Shown here: positions 44,081 to 53,857 of the stretch, one piece after another
Numbering within the stretch: the stretch's first letter is position 1
How the letters are laid out: each line of letters begins with the position of its first letter
Notes under the pieces: generated by a model
The model's database searches: none
The model's input: only the letters and a program-made list of their open reading frames with translations
What the model was told of the DNA's origin: nothing
Translations under genes and position numbers: made by a program
NCBI GenBank assembly: GCA_964561215.1
Contig: CAZLOS010000002.1
Span: forward strand, 1-64,000
Length of the DNA stretch: 64,000 bases
Source of the DNA: JAJFUV01 sp964561215
Lineage (GTDB): Bacteria > Acidobacteriota > Terriglobia > Bryobacterales > Bryobacteraceae
Direction: 5' to 3'

Positions 44081-45923
44081 GAAGATGAACTTCACCATGA
44101 CCCGGCCGGCGAATCCTGGATTGAACCAGGCTGCCTTGCCGAACCGCGGATCGCGAGCGCCCGAACCGAGCGCGTTCACCATCGACTTCCAGTCGAACCC
44201 CTTGTTCAGGTCCGTGCCGGAAAGGTCGATGCCGTACGTGTCGTACAGATCCTCACGATTGTAGTTCTGGAACGTGTACATGTTGGTCTTCTGGTTGAAC
44301 AGGTTGCTGGCGTTGAATTCAAAACGGAGTCTCTTTACCTCTCCGAACTTGAACTCCTGGGCCACCAGAAGGTCGGTCTGCGAGAACACCGGATTCCTTC
44401 CGGCGTCGCTGCGGCCTTCCACCATCAGCGGAATGTCGTTCATGGTCGCCACCAGGGTGGTGATCGGCGTGCCGCTCATGATGCGATAGAAGCCGCCGAT
44501 TTCCGTGCCCGTCTTGAACGTCTTCGAACCGTAGAATTTGAACACATGCGGCCTGCCGGTTGGCAGACGTCCGTAGACGCCGGCGTTTCCATGCGCATCG
44601 TAATAGACTTCGTCCAGGTCCCAGCTACGGCTGGCGTTGCCGCCCGGCCTATAGCCCGTGCTGAAGAAGCCCTGGTTCGCGCCGAAGGCGCCGTAGTTTG
44701 GAGTCCGGCCCAATTGCCCCACAGCTTGCTGTAAACGTAGCTGAAATTGGCGAACCAACCGCTGGTAAACCGGCGCGTCAGCGAAAGCTCCATCGCGTCA
44801 TAGACGCGCTCGGCCTTCGGCATCAACGTAACGCAGGTCTGGCCGTTGTTGATCTTCATGGTGCAGGTTTCGCCTGAAACCGGACCGTAAACGTACCGGC
44901 CTTCTCCAGGGCGCGGTAGTAGTCGACCCAGACTTCGGCACCGAAGGTACCGCGAGCCAGGTCGTACTTGGTCCAATCGTAGAAACGGCCCCAGGCTCCC
45001 GAAACTTTCAAACGGCCGTCGCCGAACACATCGAAGCTGGCTCCAATACGCGGGGCCAGTTTGTCGCCCCATCCGAACCGGAATGCGTAGTCCTTGATGC
45101 TGCGTTGGAACGAGGGGATGGTCTCTTTCTCGGTCCGGAGTCCGACGTTGATGGTCAAACGGGGGAGGATTCTCCAGGAATCCTGAACGTAGAAGTGATT
45201 GATGTTCGCGCCTGTCGAACCCTTAATCGCATAGTCCTGCACGACGTAGTAGCCGTACGCGCCGGTCTTGGGAGCCACGCAGGAGGCGCAGGTCTGGCCC
45301 CAATAGAGGAGGATGCGGCCGTCCGGTCCGAGTTCGGAAATGCTGACGTTGTTCACGTTCTTCATCGTGCCCACGCTGTCAATGTAGTAATTGTTTGCCG
45401 CTGCCGTGGCGCCGTTGATTTGATAGCCGCCTTCCAGTTGGCCGGTGTTAACCGACGTGGGCAGTAGCGCTACGCCTTGAAAGGTCCTTGCTTTCGGCAG
45501 ATTGTCCAATTCTTCGGCCGTCACGTTGTGGGCGACCATCGTGCTGCTGGTGTCGATCAATTGAGCGTTGGCGGAGATCTCGACGGTCGTGGCGACGGTT
45601 CCCACCGCCAACTCCATGTCGGCCTTCACGGCTTTGCCCAACAGCAGGAGTACATCCGCCTGCGCGGATTTGCTGAAACCGGACTTCTCGAATGCGATCG
45701 AGTATCGTCCCGGCGCCAGGTCGCGCGCCTGGTAGGCGCCTACCGCTGACGTTTTCACCACAATTGTGCGGTTTGTGGCTTTGTTGAGTACGGTGACGTT
45801 AACGTCCGGCAGCACAGCGCCTATGTACCTGTTGGGACAACTTCGGCACACCGGGCAGGTTTCTCCTCCTGCCTCGCGTTTCAAGACCTGAAGCAATGGA
45901 CCAAACTCGGAAACGACGCTCAA
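44081..45923 (-). pseudogene. Decayed Oar-like TonB-dependent receptor (frameshifts, internal deletion)
   Basis: Three frames in succession encode one receptor. Frame 1 (45923-~44905) has a carboxypeptidase-regulatory-like domain (VLPDVNVTVLNKATNRTIVVKT, DLAPGRYSIAFEKSGF), a plug start (ELDNLPKARTFQGVALLPT) and barrel strands (FYVQDSWRILPRLTINVGLRTE). Near 44900 homology moves to another frame (RYVYGPVSGETCTMKINNGQ, VYDAMELSLTRRFTSGWFANFSYVYSKLWG), and near 44705 to a third (NYGAFGANQGFFSTGYRPG ... ALGSGARDPRFGKAAWFNPG ... RVMVKFIF). There is no signal peptide. The remnant spans ~615 codons against ~1000-1100 for intact relatives, and a large part between plug and barrel is missing. After the terminal Phe the frame continues with CAG, consistent with a lost TAG. 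An intact homolog is encoded divergently. Confidence 0.82.
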
Positions 45924-46400
45924 GTCATTCTTATAAAATGACTTAATGAATTGCCGCCTTCACGAGGCCACGAACGGTGGGTTCTCACAGGCAGTCCCAA
46001 ACTAAACCATTCCGGCTATCGTAGCGGTATACTGCAAAGTGTCACGTGGGGATATACAAAAATATCCTGTCGAGCCGATTGCCAGGTGTTTGATAGCCAT
46101 CCGGCCCCCATGTGCCGCCCGCTCGCGCTGTCGAGTTCCTGGGCAGAAGGTTCTTTAGTCGCTTGCAAATACGAGGCCTTAGGGTATACCATTATCCAAG
46201 GGTTCCTCGAAGTGTGGGATCTATTCGTGTAGGGGTTTGTAGACTGCACGGAGGTGTTCCGCCTGTCCGGTATCCTGTAGGGACGTGTGCCAGCAATATG
46301 GATTTTGGGAAGATCCAAAGATTAGCGTGTTTATTTCTAACATGTTAACCTCTGGCAGCTGAATTGCTCGTTGTCCCCACAATTGGTTCAAGGGAAAGGA
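45924..46400. other. Intergenic region upstream of the intact TonB receptor, lower GC
   Basis: This 477-bp stretch is less GC-rich than its surroundings and has no convincing gene; the short frames in it lack family signatures. A dyad GGATAT-N6-ATATCC lies at 46050-46067. The promoter of the receptor gene must lie to its right. No tRNA-like or riboswitch-like structure was recognised by eye. Confidence 0.5.
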
Positions 46401-46413
46401 GATGAGGAGACTG

Positions 46414-49400
46414 ATGAAATCCTCTATAGCTTTCAAACTGGTCATTGCTCTGGCAGTGACCCTGGCATTGACTGTCCCCGTCACGTTCGCTCAAGCGGTT
46501 ACGGGTTCTATCAACGGAGTTATCAAGGATCCCAACGGTGCCGTGGTTCCGGGCGCGAAAGTAGTCGCGCGAAACGCCGGCACCAATGCAACCACCGCCG
46601 TAGCAACGGACACGGCCGGCACTTACAAGATCATTAACCTGGTTCCGGGTGAGTACATCCTGGAAGTGGAAGCCAAGGGGTTTCGCAAGACCACTACGAT
46701 CCCGCAGCGATTGTCCACTGGTGATGTCCTCCGTTTGGACTTGACGCTGGAACTCGGCCAAGTGACCGAGACGGTGACGGTGGAAGAAGTTGCGACAAAA
46801 GTCAACACGGAAGATTCGCAGATGGGCCAAGTGCTACGCGATGTCTACCAGTTGCCTATCATCTCCGCGGCCGCCGGTCGTAATCCTCTGGCGCTGGCTT
46901 CGACGCAGCCCGGCGTTGTGATGGCTCCGGGTGGTACCGCCTCGCTGAGCTCGGAAGCATACGGCCCGATGGCTGTCAACGGACAGCGGGCGCAGTCGAA
47001 CAACTACATGCTCGACGGCGGCGACTCCAACGATTTGGCTATCAACGTTCCAGATGCGGTACAGCAGATTTCGCCCAACGCGATTTCGGAATTCCGCGTG
47101 GTCACAGGATCAATGAAGGCGGAATACGGCCGCAACTCGGGAGCTGTTGTTCAAGTGACAACTCGCTCTGGGACCAACGAGTGGCACGGCGGCGCCAATG
47201 AAGTTTTCCGCAACACAAAACTGAACGCGGTTCCGTTCTTCCAAAAGGTAACTCCGGGACCGGTGGAAACGTTTACGACCGGATTGGCCCGCAAACCGCA
47301 GTGGAACACAAACGACTTTGACGCTCAGTTCGGCGGCCCGATCAAAAAGGACAAGACATTCTTCTTTGTGAACTATCTGGGTTTCCGGAGACGTCAGGGT
47401 GTCACGAGCTCGGCGACAGTTCCGAACGATTCGCAGCGTGCGTTGGTGAACCAGTATGGCACGACGGCGGCGAAGAAGCTGTTGGCGCTGGTTCCGGCTG
47501 CCTCAACTGGCAATGTCCTGTATAGCTCGCCCACGAATCAATACCGGCGTGATCAAGGCCTGGCCAAGTTCGATCATTATTTCACGGATGCCAACCGGTT
47601 CAGCGCCACTTACTTTGTCGAACAACAGGATTCGGTTGCTCCTTTTGCGGGATTTGGTAGTACAGTCCCTGGGTTCGGCGACACGGGCAAAACGCGGTTT
47701 CAGAACCTGATTGTACGCGACACGCATACTTTCGGCGCGAATGTGTTCAATGAGTTTCGCGGCTCTTTCCACCGGCGCGGACAGGCTTCGATCATTCCGC
47801 AGAACACGACGAAGCTGAGTGCTCTGGGTCTTACGGGTATCAATGCCGACGATCCGGGTGCGGAAGGTCCGCCGTGGGTTAGCATTTCGGGCTTCAGCGC
47901 CTTTGGCAACAGCTATCAAGGACCGCAGGCGCGATACGACAACACGTTCCAATACATGGATAGCCTCAGCTGGACGAAGGGTAAGCACTATCTGAAGTTT
48001 GGTGGTGAGATACGAACCTTCGCTCAGAACCAGGCTTTCACATTCATCAACAACGGCTACATGGCCATTACCGGCAGCGGCGTGGCTCTGGGGCTTACCG
48101 ACGCAATTCCCGGCCTCACCCGAGCGCTAAGCGATTTTACGCAGGGCTTTGCTACGCTCTATGCGCAGAATAACGCCAACAGGCAGGGATACCGGACACG
48201 AGCCGCCAGCCTCTTCGCGCAGGACGATTGGAAGGTCGCACCGAATTTCACACTTAATTTGGGCCTTCGCTGGGAGTACAACACCGGCCTGAAGGAGTTG
48301 CGTGACCAGGCACTGGCGTTCCGCCCGACTCAGCAATCCACCGTTTTTCCGACCGCGCCCATGGGCATGGTCTACCCGGGAGACACCGGGATTCCTCGCT
48401 CCACCTATAGCGAGGATCTTCGGGACTTTGCTCCTCGCGTTGGTTTCGCTTGGGACTTGACCGGGAACGGCAAATTGAGTCTGCGTGGAGGATACGGCAT
48501 TTTTTACGATGCGCCCATGTCGGAGTTGACGCTGCAATTCCTGGGCGTCCAACCGTACGGTCTGCAGCCGAACCTTTACTACGTGACCGATTACGCCAAT
48601 CCGTATCCGTCGTCGGTGTACAATCCGATGGCCAACCCGTTCCCCTTCAAACCGAGCAAGCCCGGCGACAAGGTTGACTACACAGCCTTCGGGACGATGG
48701 CGTTGACCGTTATGGATCCGAATTTCAAGACCCCGTACGGCCAACAGGCTAACCTGCAATTGCAGTACCAGATTGCGAAAGACTGGTTGATTGAAACCGG
48801 CTATGTGTGGTCGAACGGTGTTCGGCTGCTCAACCGGCGCGAAATCAACCCGGCCGTGCCTGGTCCCGGCGCTTCCGACGGTGATACCGACTACCGCAGG
48901 ATATACAACGTGAACCATCCTCGCGCGGAGGAGTGGGGCGGCGCGGTCTTTGGCGGAATTACTAATCAGAGCAGCGACGCCAATTCAAATTACAACTCGC
49001 TGCAGGTTATGTTGACCAAGCGCTTCGGTCATGGTTTGTCGATGACCAATGCGTACACGTGGGCTCACGGAATCGACAACGCGTCCGGTCTGCGTACCAA
49101 CATGCGCTATAACAGCAACACTGCTGATCGCGGCAATTCGGACACGGATGTTCGGCATCGGTACGTCCTGACCTATCAATATGAACTGCCCTTCATGAAG
49201 GACCAGAAAGGTGCACTCGGCAAGGTCCTGGGTGGGTGGAATGTGTCCGGCATTACGACCTTCCAGACCGGCCAGCCGTTCAGCGTTACGGAAAGCGATG
49301 ACCGGAGCCTGACTGGTGGCGGTGGCGACCGCCCCGATTGGGCCGGCTCCAGCAAGATCGTCTACTATGATCCTCGATCGGTGAACGCCGTCAGCGGGCG

Positions 49401-49752
49401 GGCGAACTCCTGGTTTGACGGAACGGGCGGGAACACGGATGACGCCGCGACAAGTCCGTACTTCCGCCGCGTAGGTTCGGCCGCTACGTGGGAAGATGGC
49501 GCGGGACGGTTTGGCAACCTCGGCCGTAACACATTTTTCAGTCCTGGGTTGAACAACTGGGATTTTTCGGTTGGCAAGCGGTTCAGCCTCAGCGAGCGGC
49601 ACAAGCTGGATTTCCGTGCCGAGTTGTTCAACATCTTTAACCACACCCAGTTCGGGTTTCCGAGTTCGTCGATCAGTTCCGCGACGTTTGGCCGGATTAC
49701 CAGCGCGCGCGATCCACGACTCGTGCAACTCAGCCTGAAGTACTGGTTCTAG
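46414..49752 (+). CDS. Oar-like TonB-dependent outer-membrane receptor with carboxypeptidase-regulatory-like domain
   Basis: An intact ~1112-residue outer-membrane transporter. The signal peptide is MKSSIAFKLVIALAVTLALTVPVTFAQ. A CarboxypepD_reg-like domain follows (GSINGVIKDPNGAVVPGAKVVARN, AGTYKIINLVPGEYILEVEAKGF), then the plug (YQLPIISAAAGRNPLALASTQPGV, MAVNGQRAQSNNYMLDGGDSNDL, ISEFRVVTGSMKAEYGRNSGAVVQVTTRSG) and a ~750-residue barrel that ends RDPRLVQLSLKYWF, the aromatic terminus needed for insertion. The family is greatly expanded in acidobacteria and probably takes up glycans or peptides. ATG 46402 lies directly on the AAAGGAG site with no spacing. ATG 46414, 4 bases behind GAGGAG, is better placed. 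A terminator follows at 49777-49800. Confidence 0.93.
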   Translation: MKSSIAFKLVIALAVTLALTVPVTFAQAVTGSINGVIKDPNGAVVPGAKVVARNAGTNATTAVATDTAGTYKIINLVPGEYILEVEAKGFRKTTTIPQRLSTGDVLRLDLTLELGQVTETVTVEEVATKVNTEDSQMGQVLRDVYQLPIISAAAGRNPLALASTQPGVVMAPGGTASLSSEAYGPMAVNGQRAQSNNYMLDGGDSNDLAINVPDAVQQISPNAISEFRVVTGSMKAEYGRNSGAVVQVTTRSGTNEWHGGANEVFRNTKLNAVPFFQKVTPGPVETFTTGLARKPQWNTNDFDAQFGGPIKKDKTFFFVNYLGFRRRQGVTSSATVPNDSQRALVNQYGTTAAKKLLALVPAASTGNVLYSSPTNQYRRDQGLAKFDHYFTDANRFSATYFVEQQDSVAPFAGFGSTVPGFGDTGKTRFQNLIVRDTHTFGANVFNEFRGSFHRRGQASIIPQNTTKLSALGLTGINADDPGAEGPPWVSISGFSAFGNSYQGPQARYDNTFQYMDSLSWTKGKHYLKFGGEIRTFAQNQAFTFINNGYMAITGSGVALGLTDAIPGLTRALSDFTQGFATLYAQNNANRQGYRTRAASLFAQDDWKVAPNFTLNLGLRWEYNTGLKELRDQALAFRPTQQSTVFPTAPMGMVYPGDTGIPRSTYSEDLRDFAPRVGFAWDLTGNGKLSLRGGYGIFYDAPMSELTLQFLGVQPYGLQPNLYYVTDYANPYPSSVYNPMANPFPFKPSKPGDKVDYTAFGTMALTVMDPNFKTPYGQQANLQLQYQIAKDWLIETGYVWSNGVRLLNRREINPAVPGPGASDGDTDYRRIYNVNHPRAEEWGGAVFGGITNQSSDANSNYNSLQVMLTKRFGHGLSMTNAYTWAHGIDNASGLRTNMRYNSNTADRGNSDTDVRHRYVLTYQYELPFMKDQKGALGKVLGGWNVSGITTFQTGQPFSVTESDDRSLTGGGGDRPDWAGSSKIVYYDPRSVNAVSGRANSWFDGTGGNTDDAATSPYFRRVGSAATWEDGAGRFGNLGRNTFFSPGLNNWDFSVGKRFSLSERHKLDFRAELFNIFNHTQFGFPSSSISSATFGRITSARDPRLVQLSLKYWF

Positions 49753-49776
49753 CTGCGAAATAGAACTGCTTTACCA

Positions 49777-49809
49777 GGGGTGGCCATCGCTGGTCACCCC
49801 TTCTTCTTT
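49777..49809 (+). terminator. Rho-independent terminator after the TonB receptor
   Basis: GGGGTGGCCA (49777-49786), loop TCGC, TGGTCACCCC (49791-49800): a 10-bp stem with one G-T pair, followed by TTCTTCTTT. It lies 25 bases behind the receptor stop and separates it from the arginine operon. Confidence 0.8.
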
Positions 49810-49842
49810 GCCCGCCTCCCCTGCATTGACCTCACCGCTTCG

Positions 49843-49880
49843 GCTGTGTAATTATTCATAGAGGCGATTAAATATTCATT
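49843..49880 (+). promoter_or_regulatory. Tandem ARG-box-like operator in front of argF
   Basis: Two 18-bp sites match the E. coli ARG box WNTGAATWWWWATTCANW. The first, 49843-49860 (ending GTAATTATTCATA), matches 13-14 of the 16 defined positions; the second, 49863-49880 (ending TTAAATATTCATT), matches 12-13. They are 2 bp apart, close to the 2-3 bp of E. coli ArgR operators. They end 28 bases before the argF GTG, so ArgR would cover the promoter. The cluster encodes ArgR itself. Confidence 0.75.
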
Positions 49881-49908
49881 GCGCCATCCTGTTTACAGGA
49901 GTCTTACC

Positions 49909-50850
49909 GTGATCACCCCCGTGCCGAGCCGAGCCTTCCCTAAAATGGCCGCGCCGGACTTTACCCGCGACCTCGACCTTACTTTGGAAGAGCTGAACGC
50001 TCTTCTGGACCTGACTGCCCAGGTGAAGAGCCATCCCGAGCAGTATTCGCGCGCCCTTGCCGGCCGCTATGCCAGCCTGCTGTTTGAAAAGCCCTCGCTG
50101 CGCACGCGGCTCACTTTCGAACTGGCCGTGAAGCAACTTGGGGGCGACTCGGTCGTCTCTTCCGGTCCCATCGGCGGGCGGGAACCCATCAAGGATGTGG
50201 CGCGCAACCTGGACCGCTGGACGCAGGTGATCGTGGCGCGGACCTTCTCCCAACGCACCATCGACGAATTGGCGCGCTGGAGCTCGGTGCCCGTGATCAA
50301 CGCCCTGAGCGACCTCTACCACCCGTGCCAGGCGCTCGCCGACCTCTTTACCTTGAAAGAGCATCGCGGAACGCTGGCCGGCCTGAAGCTGGCTTTCGTG
50401 GGCGACGGCAACAACGTCGCGAATTCGCTGATGCTCACGTGCGCGCGGCTGGGCGTCAATTTTGCCATCGCCACCCCGCGCGGGTATGAACCGAAGACGC
50501 GCATCGTAAGCCAGGCCCTGGAACTGGCTGCCGAAACCGGCGCCAACCTTACGGCCGCGCACGATGCCGAAGCCACCGTCAGTGGGGCCGACGCCGTCTA
50601 CACGGACGTCTGGGCCAGCATGGGACAGGAAGAGGAAGCCGCGCAGCGGCGCGTGGACTTCCAGCCCTACCAGGTCAACGAACCACTGATGGCACTGGCC
50701 AAGCCCGACGCCATTTTCATGCACTGCCTGCCGGCCAAGCGCGGCGAGGAAGTGACGGACGCGGTCGTCGAATCCAAACAATCGGCGGCCTTCGACCAGG
50801 CGGAGAACCGTCTGCATGCGCAGAAAGCGCTGCTGCTGATGATGCTCTAA
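49909..50850 (+). CDS. argF: Ornithine carbamoyltransferase
   Basis: Makes citrulline from ornithine and carbamoyl phosphate. A GTG at 49909 with AGGAG 7 bases upstream is the best start and gives 313 residues, near the usual 305-335. The carbamoyl-phosphate motif FEKPSLRTRLTFE is present, with GPIGGREPIKDVARNLDRW, DLYHPCQALADLFTL (HPCQ), LAFVGDGNNVANSLML, DAVYTDVWASMGQEEE and the ornithine-site MHCLPAKRGEEV. The frame stays open to a TTG at 49879, which lies inside the ARG box. First gene of argF-argG-argH-argR. Confidence 0.96.
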   Translation: MITPVPSRAFPKMAAPDFTRDLDLTLEELNALLDLTAQVKSHPEQYSRALAGRYASLLFEKPSLRTRLTFELAVKQLGGDSVVSSGPIGGREPIKDVARNLDRWTQVIVARTFSQRTIDELARWSSVPVINALSDLYHPCQALADLFTLKEHRGTLAGLKLAFVGDGNNVANSLMLTCARLGVNFAIATPRGYEPKTRIVSQALELAAETGANLTAAHDAEATVSGADAVYTDVWASMGQEEEAAQRRVDFQPYQVNEPLMALAKPDAIFMHCLPAKRGEEVTDAVVESKQSAAFDQAENRLHAQKALLLMML

Positions 50851-50866
50851 AGAAGGACAAGATCTT

Positions 50867-52072
50867 ATGACAACACCGAAGAAAGTTGCGCTCGCTTACT
50901 CCGGCGGGCTGGACACATCCATCATCATCCCGTGGTTGAAGGAGAACTACGGTTGCGAAGTGGTTGCCGTGTGCGGCGATGTCGGCCAGGGCGGCGGGGA
51001 GCTGGCCGGCCTGGAAGAGAAGGCGCGCAAGACGGGCGCTTCTGAAGTCTACGTTGCGGATCTGCGCGAGGAGTTCGCGAGCGAGTACTTGTGGCCCCTG
51101 GTGCGCTCGGGCGGCGTTTACGAGCACAAGTATTTGCTGGGTACCTCGATCGCCCGGCCGCTGCTCGCCAAGTACCAGGTGGAAATGGCGCTCAAGAGCG
51201 GCTGCGACGCCCTGGCGCACGGCTGCACGGGCAAGGGCAACGACCAGGTGCGTTTCGAGCTGACCTACAAAGCCCTGGCGCCGCAGCTTCCCGTGATCGC
51301 TCCGTGGCGCGAGTGGAACATCGTGTCGCGCGAGGACGCCATCGCCTATGCGGCCAAGCACAACGTGCCCATCAAGGTGTCGGCGGCCAAGATCTACAGC
51401 CGCGACCGCAACATGTGGCACATCTCGCACGAGGGCGGCGAGTTGGAAGACCCGGCCAACGCGGCTCCGGACCGCATCTGGATGCTGACCAAGAGCCCCG
51501 CGGAAGCGCCGGACAAGCCCGCGACGGTGACGGTGAGTTTCGAGAAGGGCGTGCCGGTGGCGGTGGACGGCAAGGCCATGAACGCTGCGCAAATCGTAAC
51601 CACGCTGAACGCCATCGGTGGCGAGAATGCCATCGGGCGCGTCGACCTGGTGGAGAACCGCTTCGTCGGCATGAAGTCGCGCGGGTGCTACGAGACACCG
51701 GGCGGCACCATCATCATGGCGGCGCACCGCGAGTTGGAAGCGCTGACGCTCGACCGCGCCACCCTGCATTACAAGCAGAAGCTGGCTCTCGACTACGCCG
51801 AGATGGTTTACAACGGGCTGTGGTTCACGCCGTTGCGCGAGGCGCTGGACGCGTTCTTTGCCAAGACGGCCGAAACCACCACGGGCGAGGTCACGCTGAA
51901 GCTGTACAAAGGCAACATCGAGCCGGTGTCGCGCAAGTCGCCTTACTCGCTCTACTCGCTGGACATCGCCAGCTTCACCATGGGCGCCAGCTACGACCAG
52001 AAGGACGCCCTAGGCTTCATCAATCTGACGGGACTGCCTATCAAGATCCGCGCCTCCGTCACCAAGAAGTGA
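50867..52072 (+). CDS. argG: Argininosuccinate synthase
   Basis: ATP-dependent ligation of citrulline and aspartate to argininosuccinate. The 401-residue length is normal. The PP-loop motif YSGGLDTS is at 11-18, then CGDVGQGGGELAGLEEKA, YLLGTSIARPLLAKYQVE, HGCTGKGNDQVRFELTY, IAPWREWNIVSREDAIAYA, DRNMWHISHEGGELEDP and NRFVGMKSRGCYETPGGTI. It lies 16 bases behind argF with AAGGACAAG as ribosome-binding region, and 4 bases before argH. Confidence 0.97.
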   Translation: MTTPKKVALAYSGGLDTSIIIPWLKENYGCEVVAVCGDVGQGGGELAGLEEKARKTGASEVYVADLREEFASEYLWPLVRSGGVYEHKYLLGTSIARPLLAKYQVEMALKSGCDALAHGCTGKGNDQVRFELTYKALAPQLPVIAPWREWNIVSREDAIAYAAKHNVPIKVSAAKIYSRDRNMWHISHEGGELEDPANAAPDRIWMLTKSPAEAPDKPATVTVSFEKGVPVAVDGKAMNAAQIVTTLNAIGGENAIGRVDLVENRFVGMKSRGCYETPGGTIIMAAHRELEALTLDRATLHYKQKLALDYAEMVYNGLWFTPLREALDAFFAKTAETTTGEVTLKLYKGNIEPVSRKSPYSLYSLDIASFTMGASYDQKDALGFINLTGLPIKIRASVTKK

Positions 52073-52076
52073 GCCT

Positions 52077-53423
52077 ATGAAACTTTGGGGCGGGCGTTTT
52101 CAGAAGGGACCGTCGGAGGTCTTCGAGCGCTTCTCGAATTCGCTCGCCTTCGACCGGCGCCTGATCGACGCGGACATCCGCGGTTCCATCGCCTTTGCCG
52201 GCGCGCTTGAGCGGGTGGGAATTCTCACGGCGCTCGATCGCGGGCAACTGGCGGAGGCGTTCGAGAAGGTTCTCGAGGATTCGCGCCGGCCGGAATTCTA
52301 CGCCGGCGCGACCGACGAGGACGTCCACACGCTGGTCATCCGCAAGTTGAAGGAAGCGGCCGGCGGACTGGCCGATAAGATCCACACCGGGCGCAGCCGC
52401 AACGAGCAGGTCTCGCTCGACGTGCGGCTGTGGCTGCGCGACCAGATCATCGCCACGCGCGCCGATCTGACCGCGTTCCTCCGCGCCATGCTGGAACTGG
52501 CCGCCCGCTACCGCGACGCGGTCATCCCCGGCTACACGCACACGCGGCGCGCGCAGGCGGTGCTATGGCCGCATTATATTCTGGCGTACTTCGAGATGTT
52601 CGCTCGCGACAACGAGCGTCTGTGCGAGGCCTACCGCCGTACGAACCTGATGCCGCTCGGCTCGGGCGCGCTGGCCGGCAGCGGTTTCCCGTTCGACCGC
52701 GAGACGCTGGCGCGCGAACTGGGCTTCGACGGCATCACGCGCAACAGCATGGATGTTTCCGCCGACCGCGACTTCATGCTGGACTTCCTGAATGCGGCCT
52801 CGACCATCATGCTGCACCTGAGCCGGCTGGCCGAGGACTGGATCCTCTATTCGAGCGAGGAGTTCGGCTGGCTTGAGTTGGGCGATGAAGTCACCAGCGG
52901 GTCGAGCCTCATGCCGCAGAAAAAGAACCCGGACTCGCTCGAACTGATCCGCGGCAAGTGCGGGCGGGTGTTCGGCTGCCAGAACGCGTTGTTCCTCACC
53001 ATGAAAGGGCTGCCGCTCACCTACAACCGGGACATGCAGGAGGACAAGGAGAAGCTGTTCGAGGCGGTGGACCAGACGCGCGCGTCGCTCGAAATGGCGC
53101 GTGTGGTCGCCGGGGCCGCAACGCTCAAGCCGGAGGTGGCGTTCGCCGCCTGCGAGCGCAGTTGGGTGGTGGCTACCGACATGGCCGAGGCGCTGGCCCG
53201 GAGCGGCACGCCGTTCCACCAGGCGCACCAGATCGTCGGCAAGCTGGTGCTCGACAGCGTCTCGAAGGGTGAGAAGCCCAAGGACCTGGATCCGAAGCTG
53301 GCGCGATTGCTCAATCCCCGGGAAGGGATGAGGACGCGCGAAATATTCGGAGGAACTGGTCCTGAAACAGTCGCCATGGCGCTGGCCGAGGCCGAGCGGC
53401 GGCTCACGCGCATGACCCCATGA
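52077..53423 (+). CDS. argH: Argininosuccinate lyase
   Basis: Cleaves argininosuccinate to arginine and fumarate. The 448-residue protein starts MKLWGGRFQKGPSEVFERFSNSLAFD. It has EDVHTLVIRKLKE, KIHTGRSRNEQV, GYTHTRRAQ (catalytic His155 region), LGSGALAGSGFPFDRE and the superfamily signature GSSLMPQKKNPD (275-286) with the catalytic Ser. Full length for the fumarase/aspartase superfamily member. It overlaps argR by four bases (ATGA). Confidence 0.97.
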   Translation: MKLWGGRFQKGPSEVFERFSNSLAFDRRLIDADIRGSIAFAGALERVGILTALDRGQLAEAFEKVLEDSRRPEFYAGATDEDVHTLVIRKLKEAAGGLADKIHTGRSRNEQVSLDVRLWLRDQIIATRADLTAFLRAMLELAARYRDAVIPGYTHTRRAQAVLWPHYILAYFEMFARDNERLCEAYRRTNLMPLGSGALAGSGFPFDRETLARELGFDGITRNSMDVSADRDFMLDFLNAASTIMLHLSRLAEDWILYSSEEFGWLELGDEVTSGSSLMPQKKNPDSLELIRGKCGRVFGCQNALFLTMKGLPLTYNRDMQEDKEKLFEAVDQTRASLEMARVVAGAATLKPEVAFAACERSWVVATDMAEALARSGTPFHQAHQIVGKLVLDSVSKGEKPKDLDPKLARLLNPREGMRTREIFGGTGPETVAMALAEAERRLTRMTP

Positions 53424-53854
53424 ACAAGAGCTACCGCCACGGGCAGATTCTGCGGGTAATCGAGTTGCGGCGCGTGCACACGCAGGACGAGCTGGCGCGC
53501 GAACTGGCGAACCAGGGACTCACCGCCACGCAGGTTACCTTGTCGCGGGATATACGGGAGTTGGGGCTGGTGAAGACTCCCGAAGGATATCGCCAGATCC
53601 GGCAGGAAGCGGCCGGACCCGGTCTGCAGGCCGTGGCGGTGGAGTTTTTGACGGACGCGCAGGTGGCGCAGAACCTCCTGGTGTTGCGCACCCTGCCGGC
53701 GCACGCCAGTTCGCTCGCTCGCGCCCTGGATCAAGCCGCCTGGCCCGAGATCGTCGGTACGATAGCCGGAGACGACACCGTCTTCGTGGCCACGGCGGAT
53801 CACGCCACGGCCGAAGCCATCCGCAAGAAGCTGCTCAGGTACGTTGAAAGCTGA
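53420..53854 (+). CDS. argR: Arginine repressor
   Basis: A 144-residue ArgR/AhrC-family regulator. The N-terminal winged HTH covers ~1-70 (MNKSYRHGQILRVIELRRVHTQDELARELANQGLTATQVTLSRDIRELGLVK), with the family's TQVTLSRDIRELGL recognition helix. The C-terminal oligomerisation and arginine-binding domain covers ~80-144 (LLVLRTLPAHASSLARALDQ, PEIVGTIAGDDTVFVATAD). With arginine it should bind the ARG boxes upstream of argF and so repress its own operon. It overlaps argH in ATGA. Cotranscription as the last gene gives simple negative autoregulation. Confidence 0.96.
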   Translation: MNKSYRHGQILRVIELRRVHTQDELARELANQGLTATQVTLSRDIRELGLVKTPEGYRQIRQEAAGPGLQAVAVEFLTDAQVAQNLLVLRTLPAHASSLARALDQAAWPEIVGTIAGDDTVFVATADHATAEAIRKKLLRYVES

Positions 53855-53857
53855 CCA

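Noticed and set aside
45951..46232. 93-codon frame in the gap before the intact TonB receptor
   Set aside because: No signature, no ribosome-binding site, and composition differs from genes here. It is treated as non-coding.
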